NCBI GenBank assembly: GCA_002049455.2
Contig: KV918782.1
Coordinates: forward strand, 310,001 to 374,000
DNA from: Porphyra umbilicalis
Taxonomy: Eukaryota; Rhodophyta; Bangiophyceae; Bangiales; Bangiaceae
Direction of reading: 5' to 3'
DNA length: 64,000 nt
Notes under the pieces: generated by a model
What the model was told of the DNA's origin: nothing
The model's database searches: none
The model's input: the letters and a program-made list of their open reading frames with translations, nothing else
Part shown: positions 45,301 through 55,560 of the stretch, one piece after another
How the letters are laid out: the number at the start of each line of letters is the position of its first letter
Position numbering within the stretch: the stretch's first letter is position 1
Translations under genes and position numbers: made by a program

Positions 45301-46751
45301 TGGCTCGCCCGATAGGGTTGGGCCCGCCGTGGCCGTGCCCCGGGGGTCACCTCGATCCGGTGCGGGGTGACGTCGACCTCACCGAGTTGCCCCGCCCATA
45401 GCGCCTTGTACTCCTCGAGGAGGTCGTCAACGTCACCACGAAGCGTTTCGGGGACGCCCTCCCAGTGGACCTCCGGCTTGGGATACGTCTTGTCCGGCGG
45501 GTGAGGTGGAGGTTGTCCCTCGTCGATCCTTTCTTCGGCTTGCCGCCCCGTCTTGAACTCCTCGTCGGGCTTGTCACGGGGGTCCGCCACCATCGTTAGG
45601 ACCGCCCCCGGTTCCTCCTCCTCCTCGACGACGTGCAGCGGTCCATTGTAGGCCGTCGCGGTTCCGATGACATACCCCTTCGTTAGGTGCACCGGCACGT
45701 CCCCGATGTTCGTCAGGTAGAGGGACCGCGGGGTGTTGGGGGAGAACTCCGCGACCGCGCTGTGCAACAGTACCTTCCGTCGGCTCATTTTGACGGGGCG
45801 TTCCCGCACCAGGTGGACCCCCTTGACGTTGCAGCACACTTGGACCGCCTGGATGCACCGCGGGCCGACGGTAACCCCTTGCCGAAGCCGGATAGCCCCA
45901 GCTTGGGCCTTCGGCTTGTTTCCTCGGCGAGGGGGCGCGGGCCGCGTGTTCCCCGTCCAGCTCCGCGTCGCCACCGTGGACGTGCCGTCGTCCCACTTGA
46001 TCGTCTGCGTCTTGGGGGAGATGGTGTCCACGTAGTTGCGCTGGAAGTCCCACCCGAGGATGAGCGGTACCGACAATGCCTTGACCACGAGGAACTCGTA
46101 CTCCATAGCGGCACCCCCGACGTAGATCGTCAGCGACACCTCCGCGTTCACCTTGAGCAGCTGCCCCGAGGCGTCACTCACTTGCGTCCGGGGCGGCGCC
46201 CGCGATGCATACTCGGTCCACCCTTCGGGCAACATATCCGCGCGGATCACACTTGGTCCGGCGCCAGTGTCGACCACCGCCCTCGTGGGGACGGGGGTCT
46301 GCCACGGCGCCAACTGGTACGACGCACTAATCTCAAAATTCTCCTTCCGTAGTAGCAACAGCATCCCCTTGAACCGCGGGCGATATCGCCCACGACGGCA
46401 GGGGCAGCGGGCCGGGACAGGCCACGTCGCGGTTACCCCAGGGGAGGCAAACGTGACGTGGCGGGGGGCGACCGGGGAGTTGGGGCGGACAGGGGGGATG
46501 GAGGGGGATGGCGATGCCACCCCCCCTAGGCGTTTCCCGCCCCGCGGCGCCCCTTGGCCGGGGTTGCCACGGGTGGGGCGTCCCCCCCCTCCGTCCTCGT
46601 TGACTCCGCACCGCCCAACAGGTCTTCCCACACCAGGGCCAGGACGGAGGTGCGATCCGATGGGGCGCCCGCCCCCGCGTTCCTCTGTCGAAGGAAGGTG
46701 CTCCGCGCGGCCTTCACGAGGTCCCGCTGTTTGTCCGTCAGAATCTTGCAA
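42384..46751 (-). CDS. pol: Gypsy pol region (protease, RT, RNase H, integrase, chromodomain-like), fossil
   Basis: Minus-strand order starts with the aspartic protease ARAVVDTGAGPSVIRADML. Reverse transcriptase follows, with the VYLDDIIVF catalytic motif. RNase H is at LDTDASAGQVGAVLLQEQ, with TVRTDHAALKWML further on. The integrase has the zinc region (HPGANKMYTSMRRWFYWE, then CVQCARNR), VIVDRFSKM, VLSDNGPQFRS and the Glu in NGQVERYNRT. The C-terminal tail LWTRWWGYHPEEDTLELASR resembles a chromodomain. Protease-RT-RNase H-integrase is the Ty3/gypsy order. It overlaps the end of gag, as is usual in the family, where frameshifting or read-through joins gag and pol. Confidence 0.93.
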
Positions 46752-48313
46752 TCAGGGACTCGGTGACCACGCGTCCAACACATGTAGCACAGCGGGGGAC
46801 CCGTCGGGGCCTCCCGCCGAACATAGGGCGCTCCCCCAGCCGTGCGGAACCCCGGGGTACCCGACGGCAGCACCGCGACCGTGTCGTACGTCGCCGTGTC
46901 ATCCTCCTCCCACGAGGAGTGGAGTTGGTTGACCGAGAGGCCTCGAGGACCCGTCGACGTCTGTCCCTTCCGCGATGATCCCCCGGGTGTCCCCCGGCTG
47001 GCCAACGCCATAACGTCCTTGGCGGCCCGATATTTCCCCGCCACGTAGGTCGACAACTGCTGGTAGCTTCGTTGCGCCGAGTTGTACACGAAGGCATCCG
47101 TCCGTAGATACTCCGGTAAGCCTTGGATCAGCTGCTGTTTCATCGTCCCCTCGGAGTGGATGTTGCCGCAAAGCTCCGCGAGGCTCCGTAGACGTGCCGC
47201 GAAGGCATCCACCCCCTCGTTGTCCACGAGCGCCGCCCGGCTAAACTTGTCCTGCGCCAGCCCCAAAGCGTGCGGCTCCGCGTAGGTCGACAACAGCCAA
47301 TTGACCGCCGCGGGAAAAGATCCAAGCGAGCCCCGTCCGCCCGCGATATCCGACCCCGGTAGGTTCCGAGTGAACCGCGTCTCAGCGTCGCCCGCGAGGA
47401 AGTTGGGAATTAGGTACAAACCCATCCCCTCGGACACGTCGTTGTCATCGCAGGCCTTGACGAACTTTCGGAGCCACGAGAAGACCTTGAGGGGTTCCTT
47501 CCCGTCGAACATCGGGGTCCCCCCGAAGGAGAACTTCATATTCTTGGCCGTCCGTCCCATCTTGCGGGCCTGCGACGCCCCGTAGGTCGAGTGACGGTTC
47601 CGTAGGCGGTACGATCGGTAGTCCAGGACGCCCGCGAAGCGATCGTCCGGGCACTCGAGGACCGCCAACTTGCCGGGCCCCACCTTGCGCCCCGCGTGGT
47701 CGTCGTCGTTGTCGGTTGTCGGCGGCGACGGCGAGGAAGATGAAGACGACGGTGACGACGAGGGACTACGGTGACGCCGTGACTTCCCTTTGCTGCGGCT
47801 CTTCCGCGTGTCCACTGGAGAACCTCGACGGGGGGCATCTTGAGCAGAGCCCGCGGGGCTCGCCGCGATGACCCGAGAAACGTCGGCCAATAACGACTCG
47901 CGGAACGTCGACAGCGCCGTGTCCAGATCGGCCATCGCTAAAGGCGTCGCCGGATCACGATCTTGATCCACCAATCCCGTCCGTTCGTCGAGACGTCGAG
48001 GGAGGAAGGCACCGGCCCCCGGTGGGACACGACGAACCGTTTCGTCCACGAGGTCCGCCAATGGCCGAGGCGGAGTGAAGGGAATCCCTGATCCGGCCGC
48101 GGATCCCCCTGTTGCAGCGACCGCTGGGGTCACCGCGGATGTACCCGCCGGCAGACCGCTAGCGATCGCGTTCGACTTGGGGATGTCGGACGGCGACGCC
48201 ATCGTAGTGGCCGGGCGGTAATCGACGACAGACCGACGCGGAGATCCACGTCGCCTTGAACTCACAAACCAACAGACGATCGGGGAACCGGCTACCCGGT
48301 ACGGGCGTGGCAA
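46526..48313 (-). CDS. gag: Gypsy gag region, fossil
   Basis: A gag-type protein of up to 595 residues. An Arg/Ser-rich RKSRSKGKSRRHRSPSSS tract precedes the capsid-like helices (PLKVFSWLRKFVKACDDND, FLAGDAETRFTRNL, AQDKFSRAALVDNEGVDAF, TMKQQLIQGLPEYL). These match the retrotransposon gag fold. A single zinc knuckle (CYMCWTRGHRVPDC) lies near residue 520. It would form the particle and package RNA. Confidence 0.9.
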   Translation of the reverse strand: MPRPYRVAGSPIVCWFVSSRRRGSPRRSVVDYRPATTMASPSDIPKSNAIASGLPAGTSAVTPAVAATGGSAAGSGIPFTPPRPLADLVDETVRRVPPGAGAFLPRRLDERTGLVDQDRDPATPLAMADLDTALSTFRESLLADVSRVIAASPAGSAQDAPRRGSPVDTRKSRSKGKSRRHRSPSSSPSSSSSSPSPPTTDNDDDHAGRKVGPGKLAVLECPDDRFAGVLDYRSYRLRNRHSTYGASQARKMGRTAKNMKFSFGGTPMFDGKEPLKVFSWLRKFVKACDDNDVSEGMGLYLIPNFLAGDAETRFTRNLPGSDIAGGRGSLGSFPAAVNWLLSTYAEPHALGLAQDKFSRAALVDNEGVDAFAARLRSLAELCGNIHSEGTMKQQLIQGLPEYLRTDAFVYNSAQRSYQQLSTYVAGKYRAAKDVMALASRGTPGGSSRKGQTSTGPRGLSVNQLHSSWEEDDTATYDTVAVLPSGTPGFRTAGGAPYVRREAPTGPPLCYMCWTRGHRVPDCKILTDKQRDLVKAARSTFLRQRNAGAGAPSDRTSVLALVWEDLLGGAESTRTEGGDAPPVATPAKGRRGAGNA

Positions 48314-48345
48314 CGGCCGGAATCCCCTGCTGCTCCACCAGATTT

Positions 48346-48841
48346 TGTAGCGGTTCGAAGCACCACCACGTTGGTTCGTCGTCCAGCCGAAGTGACCTCT
48401 TGATCAGCTCGGTCCGTCGAAGGAACTGCCCCGGAAATCGACCCACAGCCCAGCCTTCCCCCAACGGGAGGAGAGGATCACGGCAAAGCCCAGGGGGGAA
48501 TCGTAGTCCAAAGCACAGTTGGTTTTATCAAACGGCGACGGGGACGGCGTCCCCGCTGTCAATAAACCCCTCCCAAACCGAACGCCGGTGGCCAAAGTAG
48601 CCACCCCAAATGCGCCAAACAGATAAATCCCTCCAAAGCGAAAAGTTCAAACAAGTAGTAGGGGGGCTGGGAAAACCACTTGGGAAAAGCCCCGCCCCCG
48701 ACCGAATCCAATCTCCCCGAGATCTGGACAGGTCATTCCCTTGCTGGCCCGGATCGGGATATTTTGGGGCGGCCCCCGGGGGTGTGCTGTCCACAGCTGA
48801 GGGGCCACGCCCCTTCCAACTGGGGACCCCCAACCGCCACA
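48346..48841 (-). repeat. Gypsy 5' LTR (496 bp)
   Basis: This is the right-hand LTR, followed by the GTCAC duplication and then by the decayed Harbinger-type element, which resumes at 48847. Confidence 0.95.
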
Positions 48842-48846
48842 GTCAC

Positions 48847-49260
48847 GACCGTTTTTGGACGAGGGTGCGGCGGAAGGCGGGCTGCCTCACTTTTTTGGCG
48901 GCCGCTCTGTGCAGAAGCGGCCGCCTTTCGCTCCCTGCCCACGAGGCGTCAGACTGTGCGAGGACCGGCCGTTGCGGCAGCATGGTTCTTGCCGCGCCGC
49001 GTCCGATCTCAGAAACGGAGCGCCGGCGCGGTCTGCGGCAGTTCTGCCGTATGTGCCGACGCACGCTGGGCGTCGGTGACGATCATCCCCTGTGCGCGCC
49101 ATCCTGCCCGTGTCCGTGGGCGGCGCGCACTCGGCCCATATGAGAGGCTCCACAACGAGCATCTGGGGCCGAGGCGCCACCACCTCAAGCTGTACACCCT
49201 CCTTGCCTCGGTCCACTGCCGTCAGGACCGCCAAGCCCGCATCGTCAAGACCCGCGTCCG
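48847..49260 (+). other. Cys/His-rich segment before the minisatellite
   Basis: One plus frame from ATG 48982 (MVLAAPRPISETERRRGL) contains FCRMCRRTLGVGDDH, then CAPSC, giving C-x2-C-x9-H-x2-C-x3-C, which resembles a zinc-binding knuckle. It ends at a TGA at 49141. It may be a remnant of the N-terminal part of the accessory gene that follows. The link is uncertain. Confidence 0.4.
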
Positions 49261-49840
49261 TCCGCGTGGCGGCCGCCGCCGACGCGGCCGCCCAGCCCAT
49301 CCCGTCAAGGCCTGCGTCCCCCGGATTGGCGGCCGCCGCCGCAGCGGCCGCCGAGCCCGCTTCGTCAAGGCCTGCGTCCCCCCGATTGGCGGCCACCGCC
49401 GCAGCGGCCGCTGAGCCCGCTTCGTCAAGGTCTGCGTCCTCCGATTGGCGGCCGCCGCCGCAGCGGCCGCCGAGCCCGCTTCGTCAAGGCCTGCGTCCCC
49501 CGCTTGGCGGCCGCCGCCGCAGCGGCCGCCGAGCCCGCTTCGTCAAGGCCTGCGTCCTCCCGATTGGCGGCCGCCGCCGCAGCGGCCGCCGAGCCCGCTT
49601 CGTCAAGGCCTGCGTCCCCCGGATTGGCGGCCGCCGCTGCAGCGGCCGCTGAGCCCGCCCCTTCAAGGCCTGCGTCCCCCGGATTGGCGGCCGCCGCCGC
49701 AGCGGCTGCCGAGAGCGCCCCGTCAAGGCCTTCGTCCCTTCGATTGGCGGCCGCCGCCGCAGCGGCCGCCGAGCCCGCCCCGTCAAGGCCTGCGTCGCCC
49801 CGATTGGCGGCCGCCGCCGCAGCGGCCGCGGAGCCCCACT
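49260..49840 (+). repeat. 60-bp minisatellite dense in NotI sites
   Basis: About ten units of 60 bp carry GTCAAGGCCTGCGTCCCCCG, ATTGGCGGCCGCCGCC and GCAGCGGCCGCCGAGCCCGC. One unit near 49430 is a base short. On plus the unit encodes LAAAAAAAAEPASSRPASPR-type repeats; on minus, AAAANPGDAGLDEAGS. It lies in the 5' part of the accessory gene and causes its frame jumps. Confidence 0.9.
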
Positions 49841-52545
49841 CGCGCATGTCAGCCGTCGCAAGGCTTGCAGCCACCGGCGAGCCGACGTCGAGCAAGCGCG
49901 CCCCGTGACCAAGTCCGGCCGTCATCATCGGGTCTGGGGAGCCCTCCTTGTCAAGGCGCATCTGGGTCCGCCTGGCGGGCGCCCCCGGCGCGGCCGCCAA
50001 GCCCACTTGGTCAAGGTCCACCCTCTGCAACCCGGCGGCCGTCGCCCCAGAGGCCGCCGAGTCCCCCAAGCCCGCCGCGTCAAGGACCACCTGCGCCGAC
50101 GTGGCCACCTGTCGGAACATCCAGTCCGCGAAGTCTCTCGGAGCGAGCGCGGCCACCAACTCCACCGGTGGACGCGGGGGAAGTGCGGGAGCTGCAGGAG
50201 CTTGCCCGCAGAGCGCACAACGGGGACCGGACTGCGCAATGGCTGCTGCGGGAGGGCAGTCCGGACTGCCTGCAGGAGAGCAATTGGTGGGAGGCGCGGC
50301 GGCACGGGCGGCAGCAGATGAGAAAAGGTCACCTGCCGCCTCCTCGGCCGCAGCCGGCGGAGCCGCCGATCAAGCGGCCCCCGACGCCCCCGCTACGGCC
50401 ACAGACCGACGCGCTGACGGAGATTTCGAGGCCCCTCGAAGCTGCAGCGTCGCAGGCCGCGGATACAACCTCGTCGCGGGGGGGTTATCGGGGCTTGGGC
50501 GAGGCCGCGGACGTGGACATGCACTCGGCGGACCAATCGGCGCCGGCGGACGCGGTGAACGCGGCGTCGGAGACGCTACCGTCGACGCCGATGCCGGGTT
50601 TGCAGTTCGCGGCCGCGGGGCGGGCAGGTGCGGAGCATTCGGAGGGCGCTGCCCTCCCGGCGGCCGCGGTGCAGGGGTTGCAGAGGTGCGCGGGGCTGAA
50701 CAGGCGGTCGCTGCAGCCACCGCCGGTCTCCCGGCCTCTGACGCTACACGAGGTGATGGCGGCGACGCAGAGTCCCGCGGCGCCACGTCGCCCAGCCGAT
50801 CAGGTCACGGAGCGGCCGCCTCAGCGGCCGCTCACGGGAGTGGATCTGGCAACACAGCCGCAGCCGCGGCCGCCGACGGCGGCCGCGGCGGCGGCAGCGG
50901 AGTCGGCGATGGAGGGCGTGCACCCACCGCCGGCCCAGGTGGGGACGGACATGGAGGGAGTGCAGCGGCCGCCGGTCGAGGCGGGGACGGTGGCGGGCCC
51001 CCTTCCTCCTCAGCGGCCGCTGCCACAGCCGACGCCGTCGCCGCTGGCGACAACGAGTCCCCCACCGCCAGGGGCAGAGGACGCGGCCGAGGATGGACCG
51101 AGGCAGAGCAAGTAGCTCTCTGCCAGGCCTGGTTGGCGGTGGCGCAAGACCCGGTGGTCGGTACCGACCAGAGCCGAGCAACCTTTGCCGCTGCAATCGT
51201 CAACGGGTACAAGTCCCATTGCCCGATGGGCCCTGGACGCAGGGCGCGCACGGACACCGCCTTCGACCGCGAACTGCGCTATTCAGTTTTCAATAACGTT
51301 TAACGCTTTTCATCCTCTATGGTGGCCGTCGGGCGTCGCCAGATGACGGGCAACTTGACCGACGAGGACCTGATACGCATGGCCACCCCGCACTTTGACG
51401 CCGAGAACATGTATGAGGCCGTGCAGGCGGACGACAATGATGGGGACGCGCCGGTCTTGGTGGTGAAGAAGGGCGGCACGAGAGGAGCCGATTGGGTCAA
51501 GTGTTGGACGGTCATGCGCAAGTTGGACAAGTTCAGCGGCGCGTCGGGGGCGGCCGCCACGGCGGCCGCCGCTCGCGGCCGCCGTCCTGTGCCAGACGGG
51601 GGCGTCGAGGACATTTCGGACGACGACTCGAGCTCCACGGTTGGTAGGCGGCGCGGCCTCTTCCAAGAGCGGCCCATCGGTACGAACGCCGCCAAAGCGG
51701 CGGCCTCGACTGACATTGCTATCCGAAGGGAGGCCGCCACGACGGCGGCCGCCCTCAAGTCCTTATCTGAGACGGCCATCGAGCGCGCCGACATTGACTT
51801 TTGGAAGGCCAAGGACGTGCGTGAGACGGGTGAGGCGGAGCAGTGGCACAAGAACGAGATGGAGCGGCGGCTTTTGCTCTCCAACGCCAGACTGCGCAAG
51901 GCCAAGGCCGCGGAGGCACGGGTCGCTTCCCGCTCGACAACAACTGCGCCGTCTTTGTCGGGCACCTCTGCGGCCGCTACCGCGGCCGCTGAGGCGGCGG
52001 CGGGTGCGGCCGCAGGTAGGGCTCCAAGTGCGGCCGCATCGCCAGCATCTGCAGTTTCTCCAAGTGGTGGTGCGGCCGCGTCTCCCGGGTTTGGTGGAGC
52101 GCCCGGTACTCCTGGCGGCGTGGCTGTGAACGGCGGCGAAGCGGCCGCGTTGGCGCCGGCCGCTGACCACACAGTCGGGTCCCTGGCGTCTGGCGCGGCC
52201 GCGATTGCAGCCGCATTGCCTTCGTCTTCATCTTCTCCGAGTGGCGGCGTCGACGCGTTGCCGCGTACCGGCGCATCACCAGCCGCGGCCGCAAGCGCGG
52301 CCGTTGCCCGCCGCTCTGCGGCCTCGGCCGGTATCGGCTCGGTCAAGCGGAGGAAGGGGCGAGGCTGGAACTCGTTGCAGACCAAGCAGGCCCGCTTCAC
52401 GGCGGCAAGGAACACCGTACGGGGTCCAAGCCGTTCCATGACGCCACGGCCGCATAATGCGGCCGCTGGCGAATCGGGCGACGACGAGGAGGACTCTGCC
52501 TGTGGTACCAGTGGCAGCGATTGCGCGGATGGTGACTTGGCTTGA
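49445..52545 (+). pseudogene. Trihelix/Myb-like accessory gene of the decayed Harbinger element
   Basis: After the repeat, one frame has charged, gene-like sequence (GEVRELQELARRAHNGDRTA, QWLLREGSPDCLQESNWWEA) and ends at 51115. Another frame from about 51090 gives WTEAEQVALCQAWLAVAQDP and VVGTDQSRATFAAAIVNGYK, the signature of the Myb/trihelix, NAM-associated proteins of PIF/Harbinger elements. A TAA at 51301 interrupts the conserved NNV-x-RF segment. The same frame then continues GNLTDEDLIRMATPHFDAEN and WTVMRKLDKFSG, a charged region (ETGEAEQWHKNEMERRLLLS) and an Ala/Ser tail to 52545. The protein would bind TIRs and the transposase. It is broken by a frame change and the stop. A 45-base GT-AG intron around 51298-51342 could remove the stop, but is unusually short. 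Confidence 0.75.
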
Positions 52546-53119
52546 GTTGTATCTCTGTTCATATTTGTGACAGTGGGGTCTCTGCGCGTGTGGAGTGGTC
52601 GACTACTGCATCGACTATTGTACGACAATCATACACGGTTTTTTTTTCCCCTTCGCCGGGGATTTTTTTCCTACACACCGACTCTGTCTGACCCTGCGAC
52701 TCCGTCCGAGAAGCGAGCTCGGCAAAATCCTCTTACTTGTACACCAGTCATGCTGCAGCTTGAAAGTATAAGCCACTCGCGGACATCCACCTACGCCATA
52801 CAGAGCGGCGGCCTCGTCCGTCTTCCGAGATAAAAAGGAGGCCGTCCAAGAGTCTTTCCTATCCCGGGTCAGCGTGGTGGCGTCCGCCGACGTGCCAATG
52901 TGTGAGGAAAAAAAAAATTCATGATGGCAAAAAAAAAAAAGTTGAACGCTACAGATACGGCTCCAGAAGGGACCCGCGCTCAACAAAGATATGGGCCGCC
53001 AGGTCGTCGCGGAGACAGAAGAACTCTGCTCTATCCGTGGCGGTCTGGCGCGCCCGCAACTGGAACAGAAAAGAACCCGGCGGGGGGTCCGCGCCGCCCA
53101 AAACCACGAGAGCGTGCGG
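52546..53119. other. Gap between the accessory gene and the transposase repeat tail
   Basis: AT-richer sequence with T and A runs (52637-52670, 52905-52940). A plus AAAAAAA-rich stretch may mark 3' ends of both convergent genes. No separate gene is supported. Confidence 0.4.
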
Positions 53120-55560
53120 CAAAGCCGCCTAACGGGGAGCTGCAGCAGCCGCGGCGGCCGCATCAGCGGCTGTTCCTGCGGCTGTGGAGCCACCTCCCGC
53201 AACCGCACGCGGACCGACAAGGCCGGCGGCCGCGGCGGCGGCGCCCGCACCACCAGCTGCATCTCCTCGACGCGCGCCCGCTGGCGAGTGGCCACCAGCG
53301 GCGGCCGCCGAGCAACCAAATTCGGCGGCCGCGGCGGCGGCCGCCGCACCACCAGCTCCGTCTCCTCCACGCACGCCCGCTGGCGAGTGGCCGCCAGCGG
53401 CGGCCGCCGAGCCACGAAAGTTGGCGGCCGCGGCGGCGGCGCCTGCACCATCAACACCTCCGCCGCCCCCCGCGCATGATGGCGAGTAGCCACCGGCGGC
53501 GGCCGCCGAGCCACCAAAGTCGGCGGCCACGGCGGCGGCGCCCGCTCCACCAGCTCCGTCTCCTCCATGCCCGCCCGCTGGCGAGTCGCCGCCGCCGGCG
53601 GCCGCCGAGCCACCAAAGTCGGCGGCCGCGGCGGCGGCGCCCGCACCACCAGCTTTATATCCTCCGGGCACGCCCGCTGGCGAGTCGCCGCCGGCGGCGG
53701 CCGCCAAGCCACCAAAGTCGGCGGCCGCGGCGGCGGCGCCCGCACCACCAGCTCCGTGTCCTTCACGCACGCCCGCCGGCGAGTGGCCGCCAGCGGCGGC
53801 CGCCAAGCCACCAAAGTCGGCGACGGCGGCGGCGGCGCCCGCTTCAGGAGCTCCGTCTCCTCAACGCACGCCCGCCGGCGAGTGGCCGCCAGCGGCGGCC
53901 GCCGAGCCACAAAAGATGGCGGCCGCGCTGGCGGCGCCCGCACCATCAACACCTCCGCCGCCCCCCCCGCATGATGGCGCGTAGCTTCCGGCAACGGCCG
54001 CCGAGCCACCAAAGTCGGCGGCCGCGGCGGCGGCGCCCGCTCCACCAGCTCCGTCTCCTCCATGCACGCCCGCTGGCGAGTCGCCGCCGCCGGCGGCCGC
54101 CGAGCCACCAAAGTCGGCGGCCGCGGCGGTGGCGCCCGCACCACCAGCTCCATCACCTCCGCGCACGCCCGCTGGCGTGTCGCCGCCGGCGGCGGCCGCC
54201 AAGCCACCAAAGTCGGCGGCCGCGGCGGCGGCTCCCGCACCACCAGCTCCGTGTCCTTCACGCACGCCCGCCGGCGAGTGGCCGCCAGCGGCGGCCACCG
54301 AGCCACAAAAGTTGGCGGCCGCGCCGGCGGCGCCCGCACCATGAACACCTCCGCCGCCCCCCCCGCATGATGGCAAGTAGCTTCCGGCAACGGCCGCCGA
54401 GCCACCAAAGTCGGCGGCTGCGGCGGCGGCGCCCGCTCCACCAGCTCTGTCTCCTCCACGCACGCGCGCTGGCGAGTCGCCGCCGCCGGCGGCCGCCGAG
54501 CCACCAAAGTCGGCGGCCGCGGCGGCGGCGCCCGCACAACCAGCTCTGGCTCCTTCACGAACGCCCGCTCGCGACTCGCCGCCGGCGGCGGCCGCCAAGC
54601 CACCAAAGTCGGCGGCCGCGGCGGCGGCGCCCGCACCACCAGCTGAATCTCCTCGACGCGCGCCCGCTGGCGAGTGGCCGCCAGCGGCGGTCGCCGAGCC
54701 ACCAAAGTTGGCGGCCGCGGCGGCGGCGCCCGCACCACGAGCTCCGTCTCCTCCATGCACGCCCGCCGGCGAGTGGCCGCCAGCGGCGGCCGCCGAGCCA
54801 CCAAAGTCGGCGGCCGCGGCGGCGGCGCCCGCACCATCAACACCTCCGCCGCCGCCCCCGCATGATGGCGAGTAGCTTCCGTCGGCGGCCGCCGAGCCAC
54901 CAAAGTCGGCGGCCGCGGCGGCGGCGCCCGCTTCACCAGCTCCGTCTCCTTCACGCACGCCCGCTGGCGAGTCGCCGCCGCCGGCGGCCGCCGAGCCATT
55001 AAAGTCGGCGGCTGCGGCGGCGGCGCCCTCACCACCTGCTCCGTCTACTCCACGCACGCCCGCCGGCGAGTGGCCGCCAGCGGCGGCCGCCGAGCCACCA
55101 AAGTCGGCGGCCGCGGCGGCGGCGCCCGCTCCACCAGCTCCTTCTCCGCCACGCACGCCCGCTGGCGAGCCATCGCCGGCGGCCGCCGCCGGGCCAACCA
55201 GACCGGCGGCCGCGGCGGTGGTGCCCGCACCATCAGCTGCCCCGCCACAGTCGATGCGCTTTGGCGATCGATCGCCGGCGGCCGCCGCCGCGGCGCCAAG
55301 GCCGGCGGCCGCGGCAGCGGCGCCATCGGCACCAGCTCCTCCCTGCCCAATTGCGCCGGCGAAGGGGTCTCGGCCGGCGGCCGCCGCCGACTCGACATCG
55401 CCGGCGGCCGCCGCACCTGGTCCCGTATTGCCAGCCCAGCCGACGTCGCCTGCGCCAACGGCATGGCCATCATCGGCGGCGGCCGCAGGTTCCCCATCCC
55501 TTGCGGCCGCCGCCGCTGCCATACGCTCATGAGCGACATACCAGCCACGCCTCTGCTCAA
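53120..55560 (-). repeat. 99-bp minisatellite fused to the transposase frame
   Basis: Some two dozen units of about 99 bp occupy 2.4 kb. In the transposase frame each unit encodes about 33 residues of the type GDGAGGAGAAAAAADFGGSA followed by AAAGGHSPAGVRG. Some units carry a YSPSCGGGGGGVDGAG variant. The same DNA read in other frames gives PPPRPPTLVARRPPAAATRQ (minus) and RRRPPSHQSRRPRRRRPHHQ (plus) for 700-800 codons, so at least three frames are open. This follows from a multiple-of-three unit without stops. Confidence 0.9.

Larger units (their letters stand above)
39309..48841 (-). mobile_element. Ty3/gypsy LTR retrotransposon with an antisense ORF, very young
   Basis: LTRs of 496 bp (39309-39804 and 48346-48841) run TG...CA and differ at a single position that I could find. 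GTCAC flanks both ends (39304-39308 and 48842-48846). The coding strand is minus: gag, protease, reverse transcriptase, RNase H, integrase, then a chromodomain-like tail, the Ty3/gypsy (chromovirus) order. A primer-site-like TGGTGGAGCAGCAGG lies just inside the 5' LTR. Between integrase and the 3' LTR is a long ORF on the opposite strand. It looks close to whole, with about one break. It is inserted in the decayed Harbinger-type element. Confidence 0.95.

Noticed and set aside
52615-55035. An 806-codon minus frame and a 693-codon plus frame of Pro/Arg-rich repeats
   Set aside because: They are alternative readings of the 99-bp array whose transposase frame is the one joined to a real domain.
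49260-55560. Possible CRISPR array from regularly spaced repeats
   Set aside because: Units are contiguous tandem repeats without unique spacers, in a eukaryotic transposon.
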